From assembly GCA_021613335.1 (NCBI GenBank), contig JAJTWR010000332.1, positions 2,095,001-2,159,000 of the forward strand: 64,000 nucleotides of DNA, in the 5' to 3' direction. A program made the translations under genes and the position numbers. Shown here one piece after another: positions 37,291 through 53,741 of the stretch (position 1 is the first letter of the stretch; each line of letters begins with the position of its first letter). A model generated the notes under the pieces. The model searched no databases, was not told where the DNA came from, and saw only the letters and a program-made list of their open reading frames with translations. This stretch comes from Whitmania pigra. Its lineage: Eukaryota; Annelida; Clitellata; Hirudinida; Haemopidae.

Positions 37291-38553
37291 GTTGAAGATG
37301 ATTCATAGGAAGTTTGTATTTATTATTGAATGAGTTACAAAGAACCGGGATGAATAAGATACAAAGATAAAACTTCATTGCTTCACTCAGACTTGCAAGA
37401 ACACAAAGTTAAACAACGCCATGCAAAGTTTCTTATCATACAATGTCTATTTGTAGATAATGTTATGCTTATGATTTACACAACTCCAATTAAGACCAAT
37501 AATAGCGTTAAGAAAATATATGTGTCGACCAATATAAAGTCGAGTAAGAAAAACTGGGTCAGCATGAAAATTGACCTCATTTCGTTTCCTTGTTGACGTA
37601 ATTAGAGGAATGTCTGCCTAATCACGTACTGTGTGCGTGTGAGAGTTCGAAAAGAAAGAAAATGGATGATTCGAAGTTCTATATCGCCATCACTATCATC
37701 ATCATCATCATCGTTGTCATTACATCCTGGTGGTCTTCATCCTCAATGTAATCAACATCATTTACATCTCATGAGTAAATAAATCAATGAACTCTCACAG
37801 ACATCACCATAACCTCTGTTTGATCTTCAAACCACCTCATCACCCTTAAGTTGTCAAGCGCTTGATAAACTTAACGGTCCTTGAAGTCATCATAAAGGAT
37901 ACAATGGTGATGATGATGATGATGATAATGTTTTCAGATCATCTACGACCACACAAAGTTTCATAGGTAAGCAATATCAATTTCAGGGTTTTAAAGTTGT
38001 GTTAAAACATTAGTAAATATTGAGGTCAATATTATAATAATGAGGCTCGGGTTTTTCCCCAAGCGGAATCCCTGACGATTTGTGGTGGTGGGGGCCTCTA
38101 AATCCCCTTGCCCTCCCCGCCCTTCATAAAAAGATTTTGTCGCTGGAGACCACTGTGCAATAATACATACCGACCACGCCTAAATCAGGCTCTGACAGCA
38201 ACTATTTTTAGTATTTCGTCGGTTTACTTGCTCTTGAAGCTTTCACAAAAGGTCATTTAGATGTTAATATATAACTAATACTTTGTGAATATTTGTTTAT
38301 TTATTTATTTCTAACATCTGACGTCATCTCTCCTTAAAGTTACGTAATGATTCGTATTTAACAGACGTGCTTTTTATTCGCTTCGTCATCACAGTTTCCA
38401 CAAGGAGATGATCAGAAGCCGAAGATGGGGATTGAACTGGAGATGTCACATGGATCCATATGTTTCAGAGTTGAAGAAAACAAAATTTGTGGAAATTTTC
38501 ATCGTTCAACGATGTTCTGGAAATGTGAAAAGTGAAACATTGCATTGCAAGAA

Positions 38554-38640
38554 TTAAATGATGATAATATGTCGCAAGCATATTTAAATGATGATAACAT
38601 GTTGCAAGAACATTTAAATGATGATAACATGTTGTAAATG
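38554..38640 (+). repeat. 30-bp tandem repeat, about 2.9 copies
   Basis: Units containing TTAAATGATGATAACATGTT repeated in register, with a few substitutions. Confidence 0.9.
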
Positions 38641-39574
38641 TGTTACTTATTCTTTTCCTAATCGTTTTATGCGACAAACATTCCACAAAAAACTTTCAAT
38701 TCATAAAAAAAAGTATTTTGAGACTTGAAAGAGATCCTCACTTCCTGTTGTTTCAATCATTCAATCACTCAACTGCTTGATCATAAAGTTTCTATACTAC
38801 TTATATATAATTTAATAGTAAACTAATTATAATATTATTAAAATTAGTTATCGGCATTTATTACTTATTCATAAGCACATTTTTGATTCGCCAGTTCAAC
38901 AACGTGGTCCAATGATAACGATTAATTAAAGCGCCTCATTTCATCCTAACATTCGATTGATTGGTTATTTTATAGAAAGATTTTTTTTAAATTTAAATTA
39001 TTTGGTCAAATTTGTTGTGACACGATTTCAGATATTCGTTTATTTATTTATTTATTTTAATACCTCAAAATGAATGAATTCGTGAACTTGTTACGAATGG
39101 TTACGATAATACAAAAAAGATAAAATACTATTATATGGTACATATAATATTATATTATAATTACACTGGTAGTTGGAGTGGTGACGGGCGAAATGCAAAA
39201 CCGGCAAATTTCCTCAGTTTTCTACTGTTTGCTTGGGTTAAGACTATTGGTAGAGTTGAAGTTTTGGTCAGGGTTAAAGGTTAAAGGTTAAAGGTATGGG
39301 GTAACTTTAAGTTCTCCCGTGAGTTGGCTTTGACCATCCCTTGGCTAACACTCATTACAAAACATCATTATGTTCAGCAGGTTGCTGTACAAATCTTCGT
39401 TTTGATGTAGGTCTTATATTCAATAGTATTAACTGTTATTATTATATTGCTAGATAATAATAATAAGATCATGATTAATTAATGCTATACAGTTTTAATA
39501 GTACACAGTAAAAATCTGCAAATAGGGACATCTTAACCTTGTAGCGAAAATTATAAAAAATTATATTAAAAAAT

Positions 39575-40080
39575 ATCTCGTTACTATGCCACTTTTGCTC
39601 GGTCCCAACAGGTGGTATCGAGAGTGGCATAGTAGCGATGATTTTTAAAGCGGTCTTATTTTCTCAAATAAAAACGCCTTTATTCTTAAAAAACGGATTC
39701 ATTTTTTTCGAGTTCTTCCAAAACTCTCAAAAGGAGAAAAATAACAAAAGAACGACTGATTGAAAAGGAAAAGGTTCTAGAATCAACCAAAGAATAACAA
39801 TCGTTTGGATTTTAAAATAAATTATAAAATAAAATTCAGTTAATTTAGTGATGGGTAAATTTATATATACAGTCATTAGATTTTTATAAATAATCGAACA
39901 CTGCGCAGAAATACAGACTTTTATACTACTCGTGCCTTTCAACAGTGACACAATAGTGGCATAGTAGCCAGAGTAGGGGGTGGCATAATAAATTTATTTT
40001 GTATTGAATTTTGTCCGGACCGAGCAAAAGTGGTATAATAGCGAGAGTGGCATAGTAACGAGGTGGCATAGTACCGAGAT
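39575..40080. mobile_element. MITE-like palindromic element with iterated GTGGCATAGTA motif
   Basis: Arms of about 30 bases at 39575-39605 and about 64 bases at 40017-40080 are inverted copies: ATCTCGTTACTATGCCAC at the left, and the reverse complement of GTGGCATAGTACCGAGAT at the right, plus a shared GCTCGGTCC block. The motif GTGGCATAGTA or a one-base variant occurs at least five times near the ends. The interior is AT-rich with no transposase. No certain target duplication was identified, so the superfamily is unknown. Confidence 0.65.
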
Positions 40081-41802
40081 TTGATTGTATTTATATTACC
40101 CTGTGTGCTCTTTTGACATATATCAAGGTGTCTACGGTAAACCAAAGGAAATATTAAATACACACATGTCTATTTGATCAACATTATTACGCCAAATAAT
40201 GTTTCTAGATGTTAAATTATAAAAAATATTGCCATTTAAGAAATATGCAATGCCCCGTCAATCAATAGGCCATTAAAATTTATGATTGAATAAATATAAA
40301 TTATGTAATCAAACTAAATTATCTAATAAATATAAATTAATATTTTTGAACATGGGAGGCAATAAATTGACAAAATAGCAAATAATGAGCAATTGAAGGT
40401 GCAGCGGATGAAAGAAAAAAAAGATGAAAGCAACTTTTTCATCTTTCAAAGGAAATCTTCCTCAATTCAGACGATAAAACGTTCCTCCAATTGGAATTTA
40501 ATTGCATCCAATTATAATAAATTATGATAATTCTCTTGAAATTGCTAAAGAATTAATTATACGATTTGTTTTTATTAATTAAGCAACATTTTAAAAGTCC
40601 AATAATTTTAATGAATTCGTTGAAAGTTTTCAAATTATAAATGAATAAAATTGTGAACGATAAAACGACTGATAAACTTGCAATTATCATCGAAACAATG
40701 GAAACTGTTGCAACAGTGTTGCTACTCATTCATGACACACAACGTTTCTCAACTTGACCTTTCACCTTTTGTTTACGCTTTCCAATAAGCGATGGGGTGG
40801 AGTCGCCGGACTGCCTTGAAGGGGGCACGAAGGACAGGGACGTGGCAGATCTTGGGGTTTGTAAACCTGCATTTTAAAATATTGTAATCACAACTTTTAT
40901 TATAAAAGATTACAAAATAATTTTATTATAAAATAATTACAAAATAATTTTATTATAAAATATTTTGATCGGAACTTCTACGAGCCCTATCAGTGGCTAC
41001 TGCGCGAAACTTCAGTCGGCTGATCTCGGGAAAGTGTTAGGAAAAGTATGGACTGGTTGTAATCGTGGTTAATACTTAGCCATGTAATAAAACCATTATA
41101 TTACATAATTAACTTTTCTTTTGTCAACGTTATTGGGGAATCTATGCAAGTCGTTACAATTACGGTCATTTAATAGGTGCTCCTAATTAAATTCGTTACA
41201 ACAACAACAACATTCATAATAACAACAAGTGTTCCCAACGTTTCATGACATGACTAAAACGATATCGTCAGAAATTAATTAGAATTATTAATTAATTAAA
41301 ATTATCGATAAAAATCGATATTTCTCATCCGTAAAGTTCTCCAAACTGTTTCTTAATTGCACATCTTCACGTTGCACAACAACAAAATACGATCAGAATT
41401 TTTTATTATTTCTGTCATTCCTTTGTACGTATTTTATATTAATTTTATTATATAACATATCAAAACTTCAATTACATTTTAACTTAATCGTATTATATCC
41501 TCAGGGATTATTGTACATTTAAAAGCGGAGAAATAAAAATTTACGAACAAATGCGACTGCTGACGACGAAGACGACGACGATGATGATGTTGTAAGTGAT
41601 GCTGTTGATGATGATGTTGTATGTAATGACGTATACACGTTATATATACATATATATACTGATAATGATGATGTTGATTTGTGGTGATGCGCACAATGTC
41701 AGGTGATGATGTGTTTATGGTGCACATGTACTCAGTAGGTTCAACTAGGCGATGAAGATACTGAGATAAAATATCTCATCACTTCTTGAGGAAATAATGC
41801 GG
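40081..41802. other. intergenic sequence, no gene seen
   Basis: AT-rich. A short G-rich stretch lies near 40790-40860 between AT-rich flanks. No exon, RNA gene or element could be supported. Confidence 0.5.
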
Positions 41803-44663
<2,861 letters not shown>

Positions 44664-47564
44664 CTGTTAATAAAAATGATTTTTTCATAATTTTCGAATT
44701 TCATCAACTTGATTAAAATGTATTTAAAATTAAAATTAAATTTAAAAAATTAAGCTAGATTGGTTTTACGACTTTGTTATTATGAAAACATAAACAAATT
44801 TCAACAAATGTAAAAAAATGTCCAGAACTGACGAGTAAATGGTTCGTAAATGCATTGGTATTTGGTATACATTGGTTGACTGATTGACTAGTTGATTCAT
44901 TGATGAGTGAATGGATGGATAGTTGAATTGACTGTTTGATGCATTGATGGATGAGTGAATGGAAGGAAAAGTGAATTGAAGGATTGATGGACGAGTGGAT
45001 GGACGGAGTAATGTGTGGGTGGATAATGGTGTTCAGAAGCGTTATCGAAACGCAGGAAGTGGATGTCGCTTGATTGATTGATGGATCTAAACCACGCCCA
45101 TCAGTCCCAGGTGACAAAACAACAAAAACAAGCAAAACATTCGGTGAATTATGCATGTGTTTCTTGGATAAATTAATTTAAAATGATTATGCAATCATAT
45201 CTTCAATATATATATGTCAAAAGAATGATAACTTCATTTCAGTTAAAATATTATAATTTTAATTATTAAATATTAAAAAATTTAGTCGTCAACTTAATGG
45301 TTAATGGTGACACATTGATGTTATAATAATTTGTAGGCAGATTTATGATGGTTGCATGACACGATTCGACTGACGAATATTGTCACGTGATGTGACGTCA
45401 TGAAACATGTTGTCAATTAGCTGCAATTTCTTCATATTAAGAAGCGAATAAGTGATAACTAATATTTTTTAATAGTTAATTATTTACAATAGTATTTTAA
45501 ATGTTACATGGCTCTGACATAGTTGAAGCAACTACCAGCAAATGACGTCGATCCACATTGCAGATCACCTGCAACAACCGTCCAAAAATACTCAAAAAAT
45601 AGGCCTTTTTTGTTGTTTCCCCAACGTCACTCAACAAAAACACTGAATTTGAGGCATCATCAAGAAGCGCAACAAATAAATGTAAGTCATCGTAGTGGCT
45701 CTCATGTTGCGGTTGTTGTTGACAACGACAGGTAGAAGGATGCGTCATGGAGCTTAATTAGGTGGCAGGCTCTTTTTTGCGTCTATACCTGCTGCATTGA
45801 CTAATCCAGGATAGCAGAAAAGAGAAAGGATGGAAGAACCATGAAATCAAAAGATGGATGGAAGTGTGGATGGCTGGATAGGATTAAGCATTCCTTTTTA
45901 TGAACATGTCCATGCTCTCTCCGTAGTCTGATAAAGCAAAACTTTCACGTGTGCTAGAACACGCGCACACGAGGAGATTGATAAATCCCCAGTGACGGCT
46001 GACAAAACCGCTGACGCACGTCCAACTGCTTCGAAGCATCCGATGCTCGTCACGTCATCCGTGTAATCGAGAAGGTAAAATGCGGAAACTGCCATGACAA
46101 CGAGCAGGAAAGAATCTCAGTGATTAAAAATAATTTTCCATATTTCTTAATATACCAAAATGTAAATACCAGAAACATCACAACATCGACGGTTTCAAAG
46201 CGAGGCATCCACAATACATTAGAGAGACTGGAACAATATCGGACCTAAAAGCAAGCTCATTATGAGCGCATTGTGTTTCATACCACGTCGAAAATAGATC
46301 CACGTCCTGGAAGCTTCGCATGTTACGTCACATACCCGCGGTGAGATCAGAGGTGCCACTCGTTTGCCGCTAATGGACTGCTTTCTGCTTCCGGAACATA
46401 TTTTTAATTCCCCGATTTGGTCGAACAGACGGAACAAATATTTGGAAGTTTGAGTTTTTGAATTAAGAAAGAGAGCATACAAATTTTAGGAACAAATATC
46501 GTGCGCTCGCGACGTACCCCAATTAGAATTAATTAATTAATTGCCTCCTACTCTTGAGCAATAGTGGCCTGCAGGTGACCACCTAGACAACTGAAGAGAT
46601 GATTTGATACCAGGCTGCCATGGGCATTTCCACCTACTTCCAAACAACCGTCAACTATTATTAATTACCATACCCATTAAGTCATAGTTCCTAGCCATAT
46701 TGCCCCAATAGCCAATGCTGTCACTCGATAAGTTATTACATATCTTTGATTCTATAATGTTCCGAAGCAACAAGAGCTTAAATGCAAAAACACGAGACAA
46801 AAATGAATTCCGACAAAAGGTTTGCACGCAACACCTCAAGAGAATGGAAAGCACAAAGACCTCTCCGTACGTTACGACGCCACTGCTCGCAAAAACTTTT
46901 CAATTGCATCTTAGAAGTTCATCCCTTTACTAATGCAGACAACAAGACAAAGAATGAATAATATCAACATAGTTTAGCAGGAAAATCAACCATAACAAAT
47001 AATGTAACAGCGTAGGCGGCATTAACGACCGATGCCAGGAATCTTAAACAACGATCGGCGGTAGCTTCCCGTCCGACCGAAGGCAAGCAGAACGTGCAGA
47101 TGAAAGCATGTTACCTCATTATTTCAAACATCTACACCAAGTAAATCAAAGATGTTAGTGATTTATGAAAATTATGAAATCAACCAGCTGGCACGAGCAA
47201 ATGTTTCATGGAAAAAGTACTTAAGCTTGAAGCATTTCTGGGAGATGCAAATGTAGGTCACTTTTGATGATTTATCAAGAGCATCGGCACGACAGCCTGG
47301 CGATTTAGACAAACAAAATTCATTGAATCATCCATTGCAACAAGGATGGGAAAAATGAAGCCAACTATTTTTAAAAATAAATTGTGCAAAAGTTGCCTAA
47401 TTGATCTAACAACACGCTGGGGTGAAGCAAAACCATAAAATGCTTGTTTTGGGTTAAGTTGCCAAGACAACATTTGCAGTGATAAGAAATGGCAAAAACA
47501 GGTAAATTCCATCATGATCCTCAAAGTCTATTGAAAATTAAAGTTTCAACTTCATCTTTTTAGT
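44664..47564. other. intergenic sequence with degenerate GATGGATTGA-type repeats
   Basis: At about 44870-45090 the plus strand is made of variant TGGATGGA/TTGATTGA tetranucleotides, an old degraded microsatellite; the Ile/His/Ser-rich minus frame reflects it. The rest has no supported gene. The right end should hold the REEP 3' untranslated region. Confidence 0.5.
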
Positions 47565-48965
<1,401 letters not shown>

Positions 48966-49379
48966 TGTGTTGATACTTCAGAAAAACTGCTATTGGAGGT
49001 TTAAATATTTCTTGACCAAAAACTAACACACCATCAAATACGACAGCCAGCAGCAGTAACCTGCATACGGTGATGTTATACGGATGTCGAACAAGAAAGA
49101 AAACTCGTAATCGTACGAAAATTCATATTAAGACTTTAACATTATTTAAAAAATTATTTTAATTAAATTTAATTTGTAACAGTTTAAAATATTTTTTAAC
49201 AAAAATTTGTATAAAAATAATGTATTACATATTTGATTACAATATAAATTAATGTTTTAATTTTGTTTACAAACAATTTTTAATTTAAAATTTAAAGCTT
49301 TTTTTGTAATATCAACTGCTATTAAAAATCTGGCGGGTGCTTTTTAAGCTTATTTACCTACTTGCATTATCTTGTCGGT
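48966..49379. promoter_or_regulatory. shared divergent promoter region of REEP and SLBP
   Basis: The two start codons are only 414 bp apart on opposite strands, so both promoters and 5' untranslated regions must lie here, or a noncoding exon lies elsewhere. The half near REEP is GC-richer (about 49030-49120, with TCGTACGA-like CpG sequence). The half near SLBP is very AT-rich. No TATA or CCAAT box is obvious. Confidence 0.6.
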
Positions 49380-50757
49380 ATGGAAAATTGGTTCGATCAA
49401 GTTGAGAGGGAGATGTCACAAACATCAGAGTAATTAATACATTATTATCATGAACCAGACAAAAAGCTTGCTTGAAGCTTACTTCGATGCAGTTAACTTT
49501 CCGGGGTTGCACAACGCTTATTTATTTCTATTTGTTACGATCTCATTTAACGGAGGTGCGGGTTTATGTAAAAATACTTTGTTTACTAATGGGGCATTTA
49601 AAAAAAACATGCGATAGGTAACATTGATAGCAAGCCCCTAACTTATTTTTGATATTTATTAACCAAGTGATCTGTTCGGGACTGAGGATACACCACCAAA
49701 AAAGCGGAAACAGTTGCCACTGGAATCCGGAAGCATTAAGTAATTAGTAAATGTTGTTTGAACTGAAATTTGAATAATAATATTCTGATTGTACTTAATA
49801 TTCCGAAATTTGGAATCTTTTGCTTTTGCCTCTGGATCTTTAGTAATTGTTGTATGAACTCTTTTGCTTGTTTAAAGTAATTTTATAAGACTATTTATTA
49901 CAATTATTTGTGTACCATAATGAGACATGAATGCAAGCATATCTCATCCCATGTTCTGCACTGTAATTAAATTGTTGCAGGAGGCTTAATATGTCAAAAG
50001 ACATAACATGGGAAAAAAGGTACTTTGTTTATTTGTAATTGAATGATAATTGACACTTATCCAAAAAAATTTTTGATTGCCCTAAACCATAATCCAGAAT
50101 AATTAAATTTTACAACTTACTTCCGTACGGGCTTTGTTCTTTCTTGTAGCTTGAATGATTTGTGTTGTAGTGAAGAAAACTTGGAAAGTTCAAAAAAAGA
50201 AAATCCTAAAACGTATGTGTTCTATCTGATCTCTTTTGCAAGATTTGGTTGAAGTTTGATTTGAAGCAGGTATGGCAGAGCTTACCACAGGGATCCACCA
50301 AAAAGAGAAACAGATCCGGAAGTGTTGTCTAGACGGGAAAAGCAGATAGATTACGGCAGAAACACACCAGAATATGCAGAATATTTGAAGAAAGTTCCAA
50401 GGTGAGTTTTTAATGGATCTAATAAGGAACAAATTAACACTCCACAACAATCTCAATTCTATTTGGTGACGAATAAAAGCCTTGAGGCATGCACACCACA
50501 GTCATGCCAACTCACCCAGAAACCACACATAAGTGGAGTGATTCCATTTGAAGCTGAAGCTTTTTGACCTGCCTAAAGTTTCATTCTATTGTGACAGGAA
50601 TGAAAGATCAGAGCACCATCCCAGGACTCCAGACAAAAATGCAAAATACAGCAGAAGATCCTGGGACACGCTCATCAAGATTTGGAGGAAGCAACTGCAC
50701 GTTTGGGACCCAAAAGACAATGCAACCCTCAGCTCAGAAACTGATTCTGGCTGGTAA
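49380..50757 (+). CDS. SLBP: SLBP, histone mRNA stem-loop binding protein
   Basis: Five exons: 49380-49429, 49668-49739, 49981-50019, 50270-50401, 50598-50757. They sum to 453 nt (150 aa, short against about 270 in human or fly because the N-terminal region is reduced). The RNA-binding domain spans about residues 70-135. It begins [19 protein letters not shown], continues AEYLKKVPR and ends with [20 protein letters not shown] plus [10 protein letters not shown]. This domain binds the 3' stem-loop of replication-dependent histone mRNAs for processing and translation. The usual TPNK phosphorylation motif reads TPDK here. A basic PPKKRKQ stretch near residues 26-32 could be a nuclear signal. The 15-residue tail ends SSETDSGW then stop, and that stop overlaps a possible donor (see findings). 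Confidence 0.93.
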
Positions 50758-50994
50758 TCCCAATTTATCTTTTGACTGTTGACTAAACAGTGATAGTGCC
50801 TGCCTATCTCTCTCAGCATCTTCAGTAACTCAATGGACTGATTTTTATGCACATTTTTCAAAATATACTGAAGCAATTTTTGCCCTAATATAAAACGGTT
50901 GAAATATGCATATAACTCAAAGGTTCCTGGACCTAATTTGTGCAAGACATCAGTGGTGGTACATAGTAAAGGTTTTAGCATTGATGAAAAAAGC

Positions 50995-51000
50995 AATAAA
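50995..51000 (+). terminator. candidate polyadenylation signal of SLBP
   Basis: AATAAA 238 bases after the SLBP stop codon, on the sense strand. A second AATAAA is near 51514. Confidence 0.45.
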
Positions 51001-51628
51001 AAGATTTAGGAGTCACGGGATGGGCACGCAGTCACCTACTGAAATTGTACAATCCGTCAGCACTTGGTAACAGCCTGCCAAGAGACAAGCTGAGATTTGC
51101 TAATGGCACCCAATACAATAAGGTTGACAGAAGAATAGCCAAAGCCCAGAGTCACAACATCTTGCCCTACCACTCACATGTTTGAAAACATGATTTCAAC
51201 CTATGGAAAGAAATTGCGGTAAGATTTCGTCAAAATCAAAACAATGACCAAAAACCAAACATTCCAAACACAGTGTTGCAAAAGGGTGTTTAACATTATA
51301 TTACAGAGAAATTTTGTTTGGATGGAACAATCTTTGGGTCGGTGCTGACTTGGGTCTTTATACCATAACTGGACAACCACAACACCAGATGGGGTACCTT
51401 TCTTCCTCTGGGAATTATGAGGTTCCTCCTCGTCTAAACCGAAGTCCGGGCACCCAAGTATCATCTGCAAAAAAATGCTCCGTAGAATATGATAATTTCA
51501 TTCATGATTGCCTCAATAAAAGCACAATATCATACCTATCCTAAACAACCTAGTACTAGTAGGAATCTTCAAGGAATGGCCTGGCATTAAACTTTCAAAC
51601 ACATTGAGCAGAACTACATAAACTAGCC

Positions 51629-51634
51629 TTTATT
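51629..51634 (-). terminator. candidate polyadenylation signal of hnRNP A/B
   Basis: AATAAA on the minus strand about 480 bases past the hnRNP stop codon, a usual distance for a 3' untranslated region in this gene family. Confidence 0.4.
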
Positions 51635-52116
51635 CAAAAACAATAATTAACCACACATTGATGTCACCTCAGTGCATGAGATATAACAAAACACCCCCAA
51701 TAAAATAAAGAGCACACTCATTGTATAAATATATGCTGCCCATTTTCTCGCTTTTGAGGGTAGCAACAGTTTCTGAACACCAAAAGTCTGTAATGTCATC
51801 GTCCATTCGTACACAGCATCATACAGGTGCACGCATCCACACATACAGGCAACACAACTTAATGGTTCTGAAAATGACAGTTCAGAAGTATATGCAGAGA
51901 TTTCCTTATCAATTGTAGACTCTTACAATCCTAGATGACTTAGATGATTGTATTCTGCTTTGTCCTAAGCCTACATTCCTGTTAAATAAATCACAATGAA
52001 CCAATTATGTCTAATATCCATTCATTAAAGTAATTCATAACTTATTTTACAATCTTAGGGCATGCATCGATTAATAATACCAACACTTGAAAATCTCTGC
52101 AGGCTCTTAAACGTTT

Positions 52117-53741
52117 CTATCTTTGGCCATAATTCCCACCTGAGGCGTATCCACCCCCATAACCACCAGCCCCACCACCACTACCATATCCTGCATTACC
52201 ACTGCCATAGCCACCTGAAATGATATGTTATATTACTTAAATGGCAAGCGTGGTTAGAAAATGTAATGTCGTAATACCTCCATAAGGACCGGTTGCCCTT
52301 TGCGTGTATCCGCTGTTCTTCATTACTCCTCCACCATAGCCACCACCGTATCCAGATCCAAATCCTCCACCTGGATACCCACCTATGTTTTAATGGAAAT
52401 ATAAGCCAAAGATAAGCTGATTGAACAGAATTTTAGCTGATGATGAATGCTTAAAAACATCTTAACTAACTTATCAAATGTAATGGATCCTGCCCATGTA
52501 AAACATACCTCCATAGCCATTTCCGTAACCACCTCCCTGGTTCCAGGGCCCAGGACCATTCTGACTCCATCCACCTCCACCATATCCTCCATAACCGTAT
52601 CCATCTGAAAATACATGCATAAAATAAGAAATAGGCAATTTTAGCCAAAAACCCATCGACTGACCTCCATAACCGCCACCGTAACCTCCGCTGTAGTTGT
52701 CACCTCCATATCCCTGTCTGCTGCCATAACCTCCTCGACTAGGAGGCATTCCTCTAGTGCCACCCCTCCCCCTAACAGCTCCAACAAAACCACCTTTGCC
52801 GTCTCTTTCTACAGCCTTTTTAACCTCCACTGTGACATTCTTTATTGTGTGATTTTTAATCACTAAAATAAAAGTGCATTAACTTTAAGTTTTCACTGCT
52901 TCTTTAGCATCAGCATACATTAAGAACAAAACATCATAAGCCAGATCTGCTACTTACAAACTATTTTATCAACAGAATCAGTATCATCATAAGTAAGGAA
53001 GCAGAATCCCCTCTTCTTCCCAGTATCTTTATCAGTGACCATATCAATTGATTCGATGTTACCAAACTTAGAAAAGTGTTCTCTTAAATCATTTTCATCT
53101 AGTGGCTCCCTAATGCCACCAATGAATACTTTCTTAATTGACAGGTGCAACTCTGGTTTATTTGCCTCCTATTCAGTAGAAAAATGGCCCAATTAATAAA
53201 TGTTGCTATACTAAAATTATTCTCACTGCTAGCTGCGGTTTAACAAAAGCGGAAATAGTTGGAAAATTATACTTCTCTCGGCATGGCCCTCTTTGGATCC
53301 ACTTGTTTGCCATCAATGATGTGCGGCCTTTCAGCTAGACAATCGTCTACCATTTGTGCTTCACTATAGGTGATAAAGCCAAAACCTCTCGAACGCCTCG
53401 TATTTGGATCCTTCATCACAATACAATCGACCACTTCACCCCATTTTTCATAGAAACTCTTTAAGGACTGGTCTGTCGTCTGAAGGTGCAGACCACCAAT
53501 AAATAGCTTTTTAAATTGTTCAGAGTCCTGGAGCAATAGAGAAAAATTATGTCACTACTCCGTCCAGTAAAATGTTTGAAAAGTGCCGAAGTAAAATGGC
53601 GACGCTTGGAACTCGGTATATAAAGAAACCGCAGAGAGAAACATAGACAAAGCCACTCAAATTTCAGGTCATGTGCTCAAAATTTAAAAATGTCAAAAAT
53701 TAATTGGACGCATCTCTTACATCCATTTTACCACTAGACAT
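52117..53741 (-). CDS. hnRNP A/B-type protein (two RRMs plus Gly-rich tail)
   Basis: Seven exons, in transcript order: 53741-53721, 53527-53273, 53168-52958, 52862-52665, 52604-52509, 52382-52278, 52214-52117. They sum to 984 nt (327 aa). RRM1 (about residues 13-90) has RNP2 LFIGGL and RNP1 [11 protein letters not shown]2 (about 100-175) has VFIGGI and [11 protein letters not shown]1 ends ...PKRAMPRE, the A/B-family inter-domain signature. The tail is Gly/Tyr/Ser-rich (GGYGGGYGG and similar) with RGG-like RGRGG and ends GGNYGQR. Such proteins package pre-mRNA and control splice-site choice, mostly in the nucleus. The RNP1 of RRM2 has Cys where Gly/Ala is usual. The Gly-rich tail is built from exons that all split a codon after its first base. 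Confidence 0.95.

Larger units (their letters stand above)
35701..39574. other. intergenic sequence, no gene seen
   Basis: No supported gene. A 135-codon plus frame at 35943-36350 has a Thr-rich end made from ACA repeats and no recognisable domain. There is a run of 11 G near 36983, ATC/GAT runs near 37685-37712 and 37906-37926, and four TTAAAGG-type heptamers near 39278. Confidence 0.5.
50758..52116. other. convergent 3' region between SLBP and hnRNP A/B
   Basis: Expected to hold the 3' untranslated regions of both genes. A plus-strand AATAAA for SLBP is at 50995-51000. A further open stretch at about 51026-51184 on the plus strand might be an alternative SLBP 3' exon. The small frames at 51314-51544 (+) and 51201-51470 (-) are not recognised. 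Confidence 0.45.

Noticed and set aside
50586..50996. 136-codon minus-strand frame opposite the last SLBP exon
   Set aside because: The plus strand here encodes the conserved SLBP RNA-binding domain. The antisense frame has no recognisable content.
51201..51544. Opposed 76- and 89-codon frames as a small gene
   Set aside because: They overlap each other, neither matches a known family, and the region is expected to be 3' untranslated sequence of the two flanking genes.
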